64,000 bases of DNA from Clostridia bacterium (GCA_017427525.1 JAFRSP010000070.1:1-64000); one strand, 5' to 3'; shown: positions 16,942 through 25,970, counted from the stretch's first letter. The notes: a model not told the origin generated them from the sequence alone. Numbers and translations are program-made.

Positions 16942-17637
16942 ATGAAAGTCTTGTTTGTTGGCAACAGTCATACCTTTTTTAACGACATGCCCTATATGCT
17001 TCGCCTGCTTGGCGCGGCCAGAGGCATTGAAATCGACGTTGTGCAGAACACCTCCGGAGGAAGGGGTCTCGATTGGCAGGCCAATCAGTTTGATGTGCGC
17101 TTCAACATCCTCTACGGCGGATACGACTTTATCGTGTTGCAGCACATTGCGCATCCCTTCCCCGGCAAGGAAAACCTCATCGAGAGTGCTGAAAAGCTGA
17201 TTCCCTACCTGGATCGCTCCGGCAGCGTGCCGGTGCTCTACATGCCGTGGAGCGAGAAAAACAATCCTGAGGGTCAGGCGATTATCGTGGAGGCGCATGA
17301 GGCGCTGGCCAAGAAATATCCGGCCCTGCGCATGGCGCCGATCGGCCTGGTTTGGGACAAGGTTCGCAATGAGCATCCTGAGATCGAGCTCTATTATCGC
17401 GATGGCGAGCATGCTGCGCCGATCGGATCTTACCTGATTGCCTGTACCCTGCTGCGCACCCTGACCGGAGTTTCCGTCAAGGGACTGCCCAGCCATCTGG
17501 AGATGGGCAAGCCCACCTTTGCCGGCCTCAAGCTGGATAAGGTTCTGGAACAGGATTTTGCATGCGCGACCGACTATCAGCTCAACGAGGCCGCCTGCGC
17601 AGTCGTGCAGGATGCTGTGGAGACCATCCTGAAATAA
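16942..17637 (+). CDS. SGNH/GDSL-family hydrolase
   Basis: A 231-residue hydrolase without a signal peptide. The nucleophile block is FVGNSHTFFNDMP (Ser9) and the C-terminal Asp-His block is YYRDGEHAAPIGSYLIA; between them VQNTSGGRG and FIVLQHIAHP occupy the positions of the oxyanion-hole blocks. Family members are esterases or carbohydrate deacetylases. AGAGGTG precedes the ATG, and a TATAAT box at 16888-16893 is a likely -10. The gene stands alone on the plus strand between two minus-strand units, with a terminator downstream. Confidence 0.85.
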   Translation: MKVLFVGNSHTFFNDMPYMLRLLGAARGIEIDVVQNTSGGRGLDWQANQFDVRFNILYGGYDFIVLQHIAHPFPGKENLIESAEKLIPYLDRSGSVPVLYMPWSEKNNPEGQAIIVEAHEALAKKYPALRMAPIGLVWDKVRNEHPEIELYYRDGEHAAPIGSYLIACTLLRTLTGVSVKGLPSHLEMGKPTFAGLKLDKVLEQDFACATDYQLNEAACAVVQDAVETILK

Positions 17638-17756
17638 GCTGCAGGGGAAAGCCTTTCCCGTCTGCGGCGCGCTGCAAAATGGCGCATCGCACAAAGGGCC
17701 GAGCAAGTGCAAAGCGTCTGTGTTTTGCCGGCCTCTTGCAAAAATCCTTATACAGA

Positions 17757-17797
17757 GCAAAAGAAGCTCCAAGCCGATCTTCGGCTTGGAGCTTCTC
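17757..17797 (-). terminator. Rho-independent terminator
   Basis: A perfect 16-bp stem with a three-base loop (17762-17796) is followed on the minus strand by CTTTTGC. It sits between the convergent SGNH gene and ricT and would end the four-gene femX-to-ricT transcript. Confidence 0.85.
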
Positions 17798-17857
17798 GAA
17801 TTCTTGCCCGAAAATGCACGGAACGCCTGTTTTATAAAGGACTGCCTGCTCCGCAGA

Positions 17858-18715
17858 TCAGTCAGCAATCAGGTCGTCGTCGAGCATAACAGGGGTGCCT
17901 TTCTTGGTGCCATCGCGTAGGAGGGAGACTTCGCTCTTGTGGAGGTCGACCGTGGTGTCCTCGTCGATGAGATGCACGGTCAGGATCCCGCGCAGCAGAT
18001 TGACGGCAGTGACGTAGCCGCGTCCCTGATCGGTCTGCACCAGAGCGCCCTGGTGAGGCGTGCTGGAGAGAAGGGCCTCGTAAGCGTCCTGCTCATATTT
18101 CAGGCAGCACATCAGCCTTCCGCAGGTGCCGGAGATCTTAGTGGGATTGAGAGAGAGCCCCTGCTCCTTGGCCATTTTGATGGAGACGGGGCGGAATTCG
18201 TCCATATAAGAGGAGCAGCAGAAGAGACGGCCGCAAACGCCGAGGCCACCCAGCATCTTGGCCTCATCGCGCACGCCGATTTGACGCAGCTCGATCCGCG
18301 TGTGGAAATACGAGGCGAGATCCTTTACCAGATCCCGGAAATCAACGCGTCCGTCCGCCGTGAAATAGAAGAGGATCTTGCTGCGGTCGAAGGTGTATTC
18401 CACATCGACCAGCTTCATATCCAGCTTATGTGCGGCAATCTTTTGCAGACAAACCTGAAAAGCAGCCTGCTCGCGTTCTCTGTTTTCAAGAACGGTCTGT
18501 TCATCCTTGGAATCAGCATAGCGCACGACCTTTTTCAGAGGGGCGACGAGTTCGGTATCGTCAACCTCGGTGTTGCCCGCGACAACCTCGCCGAACTCGA
18601 GTCCCCGCGAGGTCTCAACCACGACGTGATCTCCCACGGCAAGTGTGAACTCACCGGGATCGAAATAATAGGCCTTACCGACCTCTTTGAATCTTACGGA
18701 ACAAACGGTAGTCAA
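17858..18715 (-). CDS. ricT: RicT/PSP1-family protein (YaaT)
   Basis: A 285-residue PSP1-domain protein. Motifs are VRFKEVGKAYYFDPGE at the start, DRSKILFYFTADGRVDFRDL, RIELRQIGVRDEAKMLGG, and cysteine pairs in GVCGRLFCCSSY and SGTCGRLMCCLKYEQ. RicT is part of the RicAFT complex that binds [4Fe-4S] clusters and stimulates RNase Y-dependent mRNA processing and developmental phosphorelays. TTG at 18715 was chosen because GGGAGG lies seven bases upstream and the family starts right before VRFK; an ATG at 18733 is less likely. The TTG overlaps the holB TGA by two bases. Confidence 0.9.
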   Translation of the reverse strand: MTTVCSVRFKEVGKAYYFDPGEFTLAVGDHVVVETSRGLEFGEVVAGNTEVDDTELVAPLKKVVRYADSKDEQTVLENREREQAAFQVCLQKIAAHKLDMKLVDVEYTFDRSKILFYFTADGRVDFRDLVKDLASYFHTRIELRQIGVRDEAKMLGGLGVCGRLFCCSSYMDEFRPVSIKMAKEQGLSLNPTKISGTCGRLMCCLKYEQDAYEALLSSTPHQGALVQTDQGRGYVTAVNLLRGILTVHLIDEDTTVDLHKSEVSLLRDGTKKGTPVMLDDDLIAD

Positions 18716-19518
18716 GACAGTACCTCCCAACATTCAATGAGCATAGACGTTGCAAGCAAGGGTAGGGAAGCGGCGCCCTCTGCGTGAACGCGATAGGAGA
18801 GCGCGAGCTTGGGGAGCGAGACAAGCGCCGCCGTCGACGCTTTTGCCGCAAGGGGCGAGGGAGTTTTAAGAGCCTTTTCCCTCAGAAGATTGCGGCAGAG
18901 CAGGCAGAGCGCGTCGCAGCACTCTGCGAAGGTTTCGCGCTTTGCGGCAAGCTCCGGCTGCAGGGCGAGAAGACCGTAACGGTCACGCTCCAGCAGACGG
19001 GTCAACAAGATCTCGGCGAGGGTGAGCGAAGGAGAGTCCTCCTTACAATTGAGTGCATAGACGGCGACACGGGAGAGAATGGTCTCCAGCAGCAGAGACC
19101 TTCGACTGGTCGTCAGGATCAGGGTAAGATGAGAGGGCGGTTCCTCGAGGAGCTTCAGCAGGGCGTTTTGCGCCTGTACGGTCATGAGATCGGCCTGGGA
19201 AATCAATGCTGCGCGCCGAACGCTTCCCATAGGAGAGAGCAGAGCTTCTTCCCGCAGAGTGCGGATCTGATCGATCTTGATTGAAGTTCGATCGGGCTCG
19301 ATCAAGAGCAGGTCAGGATTGGAAGACGCATCGAAAGAGCGGCAGCTGCGGCAGGTTCCGCAGGGGTATGCTCCCTTCGGTGTGGGACAGAGCAGCCGCT
19401 TTGCAAGGAGAAACGCGGCGTCTTTGAGCTGCCTTTCATGGTCTCCGGTCAGCAAAAGGGCGTGCGACAGGCTGTTTTGCGAAAGCGCCTGCTCGAGCGC
19501 CGCCGGCAGCCGCATCAA
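18712..19518 (-). CDS. holB: DNA polymerase III delta-prime subunit
   Basis: A 268-residue clamp-loader subunit. It has the zinc-binding cysteines CPTPKGAYPCGTCRSC, the delta-prime region IKIDQIRTLREEAL, and the sensor motif AQNALLKLLEEPPSHLTLIL followed by SRVAVYAL. As in typical delta-prime subunits the Walker A is degenerate (LLLTGDHERQLK). It loads the beta clamp at replication forks. The likely start is the TTG at 19518 with GGAGG seven bases upstream, overlapping the alr TGA by two bases; an ATG one codon in is an alternative. The order holB-ricT is common in Firmicutes. Confidence 0.92.
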   Translation of the reverse strand: MMRLPAALEQALSQNSLSHALLLTGDHERQLKDAAFLLAKRLLCPTPKGAYPCGTCRSCRSFDASSNPDLLLIEPDRTSIKIDQIRTLREEALLSPMGSVRRAALISQADLMTVQAQNALLKLLEEPPSHLTLILTTSRRSLLLETILSRVAVYALNCKEDSPSLTLAEILLTRLLERDRYGLLALQPELAAKRETFAECCDALCLLCRNLLREKALKTPSPLAAKASTAALVSLPKLALSYRVHAEGAASLPLLATSMLIECWEVLS

Positions 19519-20642
19519 GGGGAGACCTCCCCGGAGGGTTTCTGCTCATCGAGATAGCGGCGGGGTACGGCGCTGTCGACAAACAGGGGATTGAGATCAA
19601 ACACCGCAAGATCGCCCACCTCCACCGACGCCAGATCGGTCACGTCGACCACTGTGTTGGTCAGACCGATGCGTCCCAGGGTGGGAAGCCGCTTGCCGCG
19701 AATGGTACAGTGCAGAGCGGGATTGCCGAACAGTCCCTTAACGGAATGCCAGAGATAGCGGATGCGGTCGATGGGCCGGAAAGCGTCTTTCCCGCGGACG
19801 TGTCCGAGACCGTCGGCAACGCCGGCAGTCAGCACGGCGGTGCGGGTGGGACGGCGGGTGAAGTACACATTGGTGTAGCCCACGTTGTGCCCCTTTGGCA
19901 GCTCGTGCAGTTCGGCCACTTCACATTCGAACCGCCCCAGGCGCTCGAGCTTCACAGGGGAGGGCATGGGGAGCCTTCCCACAAAAGCGCTGCCGATGCG
20001 CACGGCATCCAACCGGGTGTTGGGGTGTAGCAGCGCGCCGCAGGAGTTTGCGAGATGCCGGGTTTCAAAGGTGAGTTTTTCGGCTTCCAGCCGCTGAACC
20101 ATACTCAGGAAAAGGGTGAGCTGGTCGGCGGTGGTAGAGGCGGTGGAAAAGGAGCGGGAAAAGTGGGAAAATACTCCAATCGGCTGCAAATGCGGGCATT
20201 CGCGCAGCAGGGCAGCGCAGTCGGCCTCTTCCCCGGGGCGGAATCCAAAGCGGCCAAACCCCGTATCGAGCTTCACGTGGATTTTTACCGTTTCGCCGCG
20301 GCGGTTTGCCGTTTCCTCCAGCACCCGTGCGGCGGTTCTCGAACCGATGGCCGCCATCAGGCCGAGTCGAAGGATCTCTTCTGCCTCACTCTTCAGAGAG
20401 GTGGAGGAGAGCAGCAGGATCCCGCAGGAGATTCCGGCCTCCCGCAGGATGCGGGCGTCGTCGATCGAAGCGACGCAGAGCGTGGGAATGCCTTCCTGCA
20501 CCAGGGTTTTCGCAAAGGGGACGAGCCCCATTCCAAAGCCATTTGCCTTGCAGACGCCGTAGATCGGAACATCTCCCATCGTGGCCTGCAGCGTACGGAT
20601 ATTACGGCGCAGCGCGCTGAGATCAACCACAAGTTGTCGCAT
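19515..20642 (-). CDS. alr: Alanine racemase-like PLP enzyme lacking the usual catalytic tyrosine
   Basis: A 375-residue fold-type III PLP enzyme. The PLP lysine is Lys32 in YGVCKANGFGMG (usually VKANAYGHG). The barrel shows IHVKLDTGFGRFGF and RHLANSCGALLHP. The C-terminal beta domain contains LTAGVADGLGHV, where typical racemases have GYADG; Val275 therefore replaces the catalytic tyrosine. A segment around PIDRIRYLWHSVKGLFGN is an insertion relative to classic Alr. Classic enzymes supply D-alanine for the cell wall. GGAGGAGG precedes the ATG at 20642. With femX upstream, a wall role is plausible, but activity is uncertain. Confidence 0.8.
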   Translation of the reverse strand: MRQLVVDLSALRRNIRTLQATMGDVPIYGVCKANGFGMGLVPFAKTLVQEGIPTLCVASIDDARILREAGISCGILLLSSTSLKSEAEEILRLGLMAAIGSRTAARVLEETANRRGETVKIHVKLDTGFGRFGFRPGEEADCAALLRECPHLQPIGVFSHFSRSFSTASTTADQLTLFLSMVQRLEAEKLTFETRHLANSCGALLHPNTRLDAVRIGSAFVGRLPMPSPVKLERLGRFECEVAELHELPKGHNVGYTNVYFTRRPTRTAVLTAGVADGLGHVRGKDAFRPIDRIRYLWHSVKGLFGNPALHCTIRGKRLPTLGRIGLTNTVVDVTDLASVEVGDLAVFDLNPLFVDSAVPRRYLDEQKPSGEVSP

Positions 20643-20661
20643 GGGGTTTTCCTCCTCCCGG

Positions 20662-21738
20662 TCAGGCCTTTGCACCGCGGTTTTTCAGACGATAGAGGGT
20701 GCGCATTGTCTTGTTGTAGACCTTGCGCAGTTGCTCGATGGACTTTGCCACGGTCGGCTTGAAGCAGAGCTCAAATTCGCCGCAGAACTCCACCAGCTCG
20801 CCGCCGAAGCCGCGCTTGAAGCGATAGAGACCATAGAGCGGGTTGTCTTCCGAAAGATCGCCCGAAACTCCGCGAAAATCATAAAGCGTGCAGCCCTCCG
20901 CAAGAGACCAGCGCATCATTTCCCACTGCAGAAGATAGTTGGGCATCACGTTGCGGAACTGGTTGGAGGAGGCGCCATAGAGATACCAGACCTTGTCGCC
21001 GTAGTGGATGGCGAGGGTGCCGGCGATGGGCTTGTCCTCATAAAAGGCCATGTAGAGCCGCAGGTTTTGGCCCATACTATCCATCATGCGCTGGAAATAG
21101 GAGAGCGGACGGGTGACAAAATTGTCGCGCATACCGGTTTCGATCATAATATTGTAGAACGACTCCAGCATCTCGGGGCCGCAGATGCGCACCTCCACTC
21201 CCTTGCGGCCGGCCAGGCGCACATTGTAGCGCCACTTGCCGTCGAACCCGTTCATGAGATCCTCCTCCGTTTTGCCCAAAACCGGCAGACGGAAGACAAA
21301 GCGCGGCTGGATGCCCTCGAAGTTCTTTCCCTCGGCATGCAGCACAAAGCCCTGCCGCTTCATGATCTCACAAAAGAGCGCATCGTCGCTCCGGATATCA
21401 GGATCGAGCTTGAAGGTAAAGCCCCGCCGCTCTTTGGCGAGACGGCGCGCCCCCTCCATGAGAGCTGCAATGGTCGCCTCGTCGTGCGGGTCGCAGACCG
21501 GGCCGCGGGGGGAATAGAGCATGGTATAGGGCATGCCGGGCATCCGGCGGATGAGGATGGCCATGCTGCCGCAGATGGCGCCGTCCTCCCCGCGAACCAG
21601 CACGACCTGCCAATCCCACTCGTTTTTCACGCCTGCCCAGATCACGCTCTGGCAAAAATGCCCCTTGGGATGTGCCATATTGAACGCCTCGTATTCAGCC
21701 AAACGGGCCGGATCGTCGCGGTTGAGAAATTCTATCAT
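20662..21738 (-). CDS. FemAB/FemX-family peptidoglycan bridge aminoacyltransferase
   Basis: A 358-residue Fem-type protein with two GNAT-like folds: FCQSVIWAGVKNEWDWQ, YSPRGPVCDPHDEATI, DGKWRYNVRLAGRKGVEVR, FYEDKPIAGTLAIHYGDKV, YLYGASSNQFRNVMPNYLLQ and YGLYRFKRGFGGELVEF are all family hallmarks. Fem proteins add amino acids from aminoacyl-tRNA to the peptidoglycan stem peptide in the cytoplasm. It is the first gene of the femX-alr-holB-ricT unit, 19 bases from alr, linking wall synthesis to replication genes on one transcript. Confidence 0.9.
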   Translation of the reverse strand: MIEFLNRDDPARLAEYEAFNMAHPKGHFCQSVIWAGVKNEWDWQVVLVRGEDGAICGSMAILIRRMPGMPYTMLYSPRGPVCDPHDEATIAALMEGARRLAKERRGFTFKLDPDIRSDDALFCEIMKRQGFVLHAEGKNFEGIQPRFVFRLPVLGKTEEDLMNGFDGKWRYNVRLAGRKGVEVRICGPEMLESFYNIMIETGMRDNFVTRPLSYFQRMMDSMGQNLRLYMAFYEDKPIAGTLAIHYGDKVWYLYGASSNQFRNVMPNYLLQWEMMRWSLAEGCTLYDFRGVSGDLSEDNPLYGLYRFKRGFGGELVEFCGEFELCFKPTVAKSIEQLRKVYNKTMRTLYRLKNRGAKA

Positions 21739-22177
21739 GAGCGACTGCCTTTCTTTTCGCCCGGCGCAAAGACCATCGGCCGGGCTTGATCAATGGAATC
21801 CCCTTGGAAGAAGGGCGAAAAGGAATCCGTTATATGGGAACAATACAATTCTATCTTACCACATTCGGCCCCCCGCGTTCAAGAAGAGAGTGAGGGGCTT
21901 TGCCGAGAAAAATTCCGGCAGCTGTGGGAAATAAAAGCTTTGGAGCGGAGCCCTGCGTGAGAGCGTTTTGCTTTGGCGCCTGGTTCGGGTAGCTTTTTTT
22001 CTTTTGATGTGGTATACTAAAAAACAAGAAACCCTCGCGGCAGTGTTCGGAGTCGGGAGATGCGGGCGGCGGGAAGAGAGCAGCCGAAGAAGAACGACTG
22101 CTCTTTGCTTTTCGCACGGGGCGTTTTGCGCCGGAAAGAGCGCAGAAAACCCTCACAGAATGTTCACGCAAATGCGG
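21739..22177. other. Intergenic region between divergent units
   Basis: About 440 bases lie between the femX start and the strong plus-strand promoter. No gene with a ribosome binding site was found on either strand. Short frames here are compositional. Confidence 0.5.
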
Positions 22178-22206
22178 TTGACAAATGGAAGGACTCTCCA
22201 TACAAT
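22178..22206 (+). promoter_or_regulatory. Sigma-A promoter for the GspC/secretin-like pair
   Basis: A perfect TTGACA (22178-22183) and a near-perfect TACAAT (22201-22206) are separated by 17 bases, about 108 bases upstream of the GTG start. Confidence 0.8.
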
Positions 22207-22313
22207 GAGATTTACGCTTTGGTGCAAAAAAGCGTTTTGCGGTTTTTGAAGGAAACGTTTCAACGGCAGGGAATCCTGAATCGGGGCCCTCAGGAAAACA
22301 GGAGGTCATTTAC

Positions 22314-22775
22314 GTGCCAAGCCCACGAAAAAAGAAAAGCTTTCCCACGGTTCGCAGCTCCAAAACCAGAGCGCGGGCTGCCTTTACCGTGTTTTTGCTC
22401 ATCCTGGCTGCCGCGCTCGTGATTCTGCTGGCGACCTTTTTACGGCACCCCGAGGTGATTGCGGAATATCGCAACCGCTCAAATTTGGTGGTGGAGAGCG
22501 GACAGGCGCAGCTGCTCGACAGCCTGACCAAGGCACCGATGCTGCCCGAGACGGTATCGACCATTCGGTTGGACGGAATCTTTGTCCGCAGGGCCGGCGA
22601 AAACTATGCCACCTTCACGGTGGATGGGGTGACGGCCACCATGGTGGAGGACGATTACATTGGAAGCTATCAGATCGCAACCATCGCCTCCGACGGCGTG
22701 ACCCTCAAGGGTTCGGACACCGTGAAGCTGACCATGGCGGACAACAAACTCGATCTTACCCATGCGGAGGAATGA
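22314..22775 (+). CDS. Membrane-anchored protein with GspC/PilP-like C-terminal domain
   Basis: A 153-residue protein: basic N-terminus, one membrane helix (AAFTVFLLILAAALVILLATF, residues about 22-42), a linker, then a small beta domain (STIRLDGIFVRRAGENYAT followed by DDYIGSYQIATIASDGVTLK). That layout and the Gly-rich YIGSYxIxxIxxDGVxL pattern recall the homology-region domain of GspC or PilP, which in diderms docks onto secretin N-domains. The GTG at 22314 has AGGAGG eight bases upstream. The next gene encodes secretin-type N-domains four bases later, which supports the analogy. The similarity is by eye and needs profile support. Confidence 0.6.
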   Translation: MPSPRKKKSFPTVRSSKTRARAAFTVFLLILAAALVILLATFLRHPEVIAEYRNRSNLVVESGQAQLLDSLTKAPMLPETVSTIRLDGIFVRRAGENYATFTVDGVTATMVEDDYIGSYQIATIASDGVTLKGSDTVKLTMADNKLDLTHAEE

Positions 22776-22779
22776 CCCC

Positions 22780-24129
22780 ATGATGAAACGATGGATTTCG
22801 ATTATTTTGGCGGGCGTTCTTTTGGCACTGTGTCTGCTTTGCGGCGCGCTGGCAGCCTCTGAGGATGAGGTGCCGGAGAGTACCGGCGAAGAGGAACCCC
22901 TTTCGGCCTACCCTGCCCTTGCTCCGCCCAGCGGCGCAGGGCTGGTACAGCGCAACGCCTATGTGCCTGCCCCTGAAGAACGAAGCCTGAGCGCGGAAGA
23001 GCTGCTCGGCTCGGTGACCTATCTCTCGGACGCAGTTGTGAAGCTGATGCCCGAGACCCATGAATTCATTTCACTGGATTATCAGAATACCGATCTGCGG
23101 GAACTTGTGGCCCTCATCGGCAAGGTTGACGGAAAGCATGTGCTTTATTTCGGAGACCCGGTCAGGGTCACTGTGAAGGCCAATGTGGTCACCCCGATGA
23201 AGGCGCTGGATCTGACGCTGGAAGCGGCCGACCCCGACCTGACATACGTTTTGATGGACGATGTGATCGTGGTGGGGCCAAGCTCGCTGGTGACCAACAC
23301 CTTCCCCTATACCGATGTGGTAGTGACCAAGCGGCTGAACTACCTCACCGTGGAGGCCTTGAAGACCACCGCAGAGCTCCAGGGGATTCCCTACACGGCC
23401 ATCGAGCCGACCGAAAACGGCGTTTCGATCACTGCGCCTCCCTATGAGCTCACCTATCTGCTTTCGCTGGTGGAGGCGCTCGATCTGAAGGAGAACTTTA
23501 TCAATGCCGACACGGCGCCTGAACTGATTTTGGAGCGTCTGGAACTCAAATATATCACGGGAAAACAGTTCCTTTCACTCGCCGAGAAGTTCGGGGTTCG
23601 AGCCGGCGTGGTGGACGACTACAGCAACAAGCATTTGGTTTATCTGACAGGGCCGGACGCCACAATCACGGCGCTGCGCCGCACTGCGGCCTCCTTTGAT
23701 GTGGAGGCCTGCGCCAAGCTCTCGCCGACGGGATCTGCCATTCAGGCGCAGCCCTATCATCTCAAAACTGCGGCGCCCGCCGACATGAAGACCATGCTGG
23801 AATCCTGCGGGATCGCCTTCAATGTGCTCGACATGGGGGACGGACGCAGCACGGTATACGCCCTCGGCGGTCAGGCAGAAACGGCCCAGGCCGTTGCACT
23901 GATGGAGCGGCTCGACGCGGAGGGAATGCGTCTGCTGGTGATCGGCAGCGGAGCCGAATCCAAGGATATGACATGGCTTAGAGACGTCATTGTGAAGGAG
24001 ACCGATCTGCAGAAAAAGAACTTCGTCGTCACATCCAATCTCGGCTATGGAGAAAACCGCTACTATCTCTGCTGTATTGCCGGTGAGGAGGAGCTTGCCC
24101 AGGCGCAGCCCTATGTGTCGCTGCCCTGA
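22780..24129 (+). CDS. Exported protein with secretin N-domain-like repeats, no secretin barrel
   Basis: A 449-residue protein: signal peptide (IILAGVLLALCLLCGALAA), a linker, then an STN/N0-like domain at about 96-166 (FISLDYQNTDLRELVALIG, LDLTLEAADPDLTYVLMDD). Three repeats follow at about 186-236, 253-308 and 324-380, each ending in the ring-building pattern of secretin N1-N3 modules (GVSITAPPYELTYLLSLVEALD; LVYLTGPDATITALRR; VYALGGQAETAQAVALMERLD, shown in part). The outer-membrane secretin domain is absent. The start at 22780 follows GGAGGA eight bases upstream. It may form a ring or scaffold outside the membrane with the GspC-like neighbour. Confidence 0.62.
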   Translation: MMKRWISIILAGVLLALCLLCGALAASEDEVPESTGEEEPLSAYPALAPPSGAGLVQRNAYVPAPEERSLSAEELLGSVTYLSDAVVKLMPETHEFISLDYQNTDLRELVALIGKVDGKHVLYFGDPVRVTVKANVVTPMKALDLTLEAADPDLTYVLMDDVIVVGPSSLVTNTFPYTDVVVTKRLNYLTVEALKTTAELQGIPYTAIEPTENGVSITAPPYELTYLLSLVEALDLKENFINADTAPELILERLELKYITGKQFLSLAEKFGVRAGVVDDYSNKHLVYLTGPDATITALRRTAASFDVEACAKLSPTGSAIQAQPYHLKTAAPADMKTMLESCGIAFNVLDMGDGRSTVYALGGQAETAQAVALMERLDAEGMRLLVIGSGAESKDMTWLRDVIVKETDLQKKNFVVTSNLGYGENRYYLCCIAGEEELAQAQPYVSLP

Positions 24130-24212
24130 GCAGCGGCGGCAATGCAGGGGTATCCGGAGGGCGTTTCAAGCAGAGAATAAAAAGGCGGCCGTATCTCAGA
24201 GCGGCTTCTGAA

Positions 24213-24257
24213 AAAACGAGAATACGGCGGCCAACTCCATGGAGTTGGCCGCCGTAT
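24213..24257 (-). terminator. Rho-independent terminator of ychF
   Basis: A perfect 36-base palindrome (24222-24257, ending gttggccgccgtat) is followed on the minus strand by TCTCGTTTTTTC. It lies in the convergent gap between the secretin-like gene and ychF; on the plus strand there is no comparable T run. Confidence 0.8.
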
Positions 24258-24292
24258 GATTCTGTTTGGAGTGAGCAGGAAACAGCATGCCG

Positions 24293-25387
24293 TCACACGT
24301 TGAAGCGGAAGAGCACAACATCGCCATCCTGCATCACATAGTCTTTGCCTTCGCTGCGCACGAGGCCCTTTTCTTTGGCGGAGGCCAGCGAACCGTTTGC
24401 CATGAGCTCCTCAAAGGAGATCACCTCGGCGCGGATAAAGCCGCGCTCGATATCGGAGTGGATTTTTCCGGCGGCCTGCGGGGCCAGCGTTCCCTTGGCG
24501 ATGGTCCAGGCGCGTACCTCGGGCTCCCCCGCGGTCAGAAAGCTGATGAGGCCGAGCAGACGATAGCAGACTTCGATCATCCGGTCGAGGCCGCTGCGTT
24601 CCAGGCCGATATCGCTCAAAAAGAGTTCCTTTTCCTCGGGCTCGAGGGCCGAGATCTCCTCCTCAAGGCGGGCGCAGATGGGAAGCACCATCGCGCCCTC
24701 TTTTTCGGCCAGCTCGACCAGGCTGCGATAGAAAGCGTGGTGCTCCAGTCCTCTGCGGAAATCCTCTTCGCTGAGATTTGCGGCATAGACAACAGGCTTC
24801 ATGGTCAAAAGATTCGAGCTGCGTACAAGGGCAGCCTGGGCTTCATTGAGAGGAAAGCTTCGCGCCGGCTGTCCCGATTCCAGGTGCGCACCGATCTGTT
24901 CAAAGAGCTGCACTTCGGCTTCGAACTTTTTATCCCCCTTGGCCGCCTTTCTGGCACGATCGCACCGGCGCTCACAGGCTTCAAGATCGGCGAAGATCAG
25001 CTCGAGATTGATGGTCTCCAGATCGCGCAGCGGGTCTACGCTGCCGTCGACATGAACGATATTGGAATCCTCAAAGCAGCGTACCACATGGACGATGGCG
25101 TCGACCTCGCGGATGTGGGAGAGGAACTTGTTTCCCAGTCCCTCGCCGCGAGAAGCTCCCCGCACAAGACCGGCGATATCGACGAACTCCACTGTGGCGG
25201 GGGTGACCTTCTTGGGATGATAGAGCTCGGCCAGCGCATCGAGCCGACTGTCGGGCACGGCGACCATACCCACATTGGGTTCTATGGTGCAGAAGGGGTA
25301 GTTGGCAGCGCTTGCACCGGCATTGGTGATCGCGTTGAAGAGCGTGCTCTTGCCCACGTTCGGCAGCCCTACGATACCTAATTTCAT
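24293..25387 (-). CDS. ychF: Redox-regulated ATPase YchF
   Basis: A 364-residue Obg-family P-loop ATPase. G1 is [18 protein letters not shown], then [12 protein letters not shown] (switch I), [17 protein letters not shown] (G3) and the YchF-specific NLSEEDF (degenerate G4 accounting for ATP rather than GTP preference). The C-terminal TGS-like domain ends [18 protein letters not shown]. YchF/Ola1 associates with ribosomes and modulates stress translation. AAGGAGATG precedes the ATG. A promoter-like TTGAGA-17-TATGCT lies at 25545-25573. Confidence 0.95.
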   Translation of the reverse strand: MKLGIVGLPNVGKSTLFNAITNAGASAANYPFCTIEPNVGMVAVPDSRLDALAELYHPKKVTPATVEFVDIAGLVRGASRGEGLGNKFLSHIREVDAIVHVVRCFEDSNIVHVDGSVDPLRDLETINLELIFADLEACERRCDRARKAAKGDKKFEAEVQLFEQIGAHLESGQPARSFPLNEAQAALVRSSNLLTMKPVVYAANLSEEDFRRGLEHHAFYRSLVELAEKEGAMVLPICARLEEEISALEPEEKELFLSDIGLERSGLDRMIEVCYRLLGLISFLTAGEPEVRAWTIAKGTLAPQAAGKIHSDIERGFIRAEVISFEELMANGSLASAKEKGLVRSEGKDYVMQDGDVVLFRFNV

Positions 25388-25941
25388 CGATTCTCACATC
25401 TCCTTGAAAATCCTGTAGTTTCAATGGGTTCCTTATGACCTTATCTCCAAAACTCCTGCGCCTTTTTCGCCGACTGAGCCATTTTAAGGCATATGCAGAT
25501 TCAAACCGATGCACGGCTTTTGGAATGGAACGGTTATCAGATAAAGCATACCACAGAACTCCTTATTTCTCAATATCCTGCGGTGCTGTAAACGGCCGAA
25601 AATACGATCAAAAAAGGAAGACAGTCGTCGGGAAAGAAGCTGCCAAAGGGGAGATGAACGCCATCGACATTTTCGCGATCCAACCGATAGCTTGAAGGGA
25701 CGGCCAAAGCACAGAGCCTAAGAGCAGAGGCGCCAGCGCTCACCAGCGGCCGCCCTGCACAGTGACAGGCGTTTTTTACGCCCATTCATGCGCTCGTTTG
25801 GCATGAAAACGCATGGATTTTTGTGAAGATCCATAAAGCTGAGTTTTGGGGATCCTGTATTCATGCGTCTTTGTATGGTTTGTGAAGGGCGAAAACCACA
25901 GAAAAGCACCAGCAGATCTCCTTTTTCTCACCTTGTCCCAC
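25388..25941. other. Intergenic region with ychF promoter
   Basis: The gap between the divergent ychF and SDR genes holds a minus-strand promoter candidate (TTGAGA at 25568-25573, TATGCT at 25545-25550, 17-base spacing). Otherwise no gene, repeat or RNA was recognised; short frames lack ribosome binding sites. Confidence 0.5.
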
Positions 25942-25970
25942 TTGCATTTATATCGATGCAGGGGTATAAT
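25942..25970 (+). promoter_or_regulatory. Sigma-A promoter of the SDR gene
   Basis: TTGCAT (25942-25947) and a perfect TATAAT (25965-25970) lie 17 bases apart, about 47 bases before the ATG. Confidence 0.75.

Noticed and set aside
16705-17868. 388-codon N-terminal extension of the transglutaminase frame
   Set aside because: It has no ribosome binding site, is antisense to the SGNH hydrolase, and the signal peptide starts at 16704.
24222-24257. Perfect 36-base palindrome as an operator or recombination site
   Set aside because: Its position after ychF and the T run on the minus strand explain it as a terminator.
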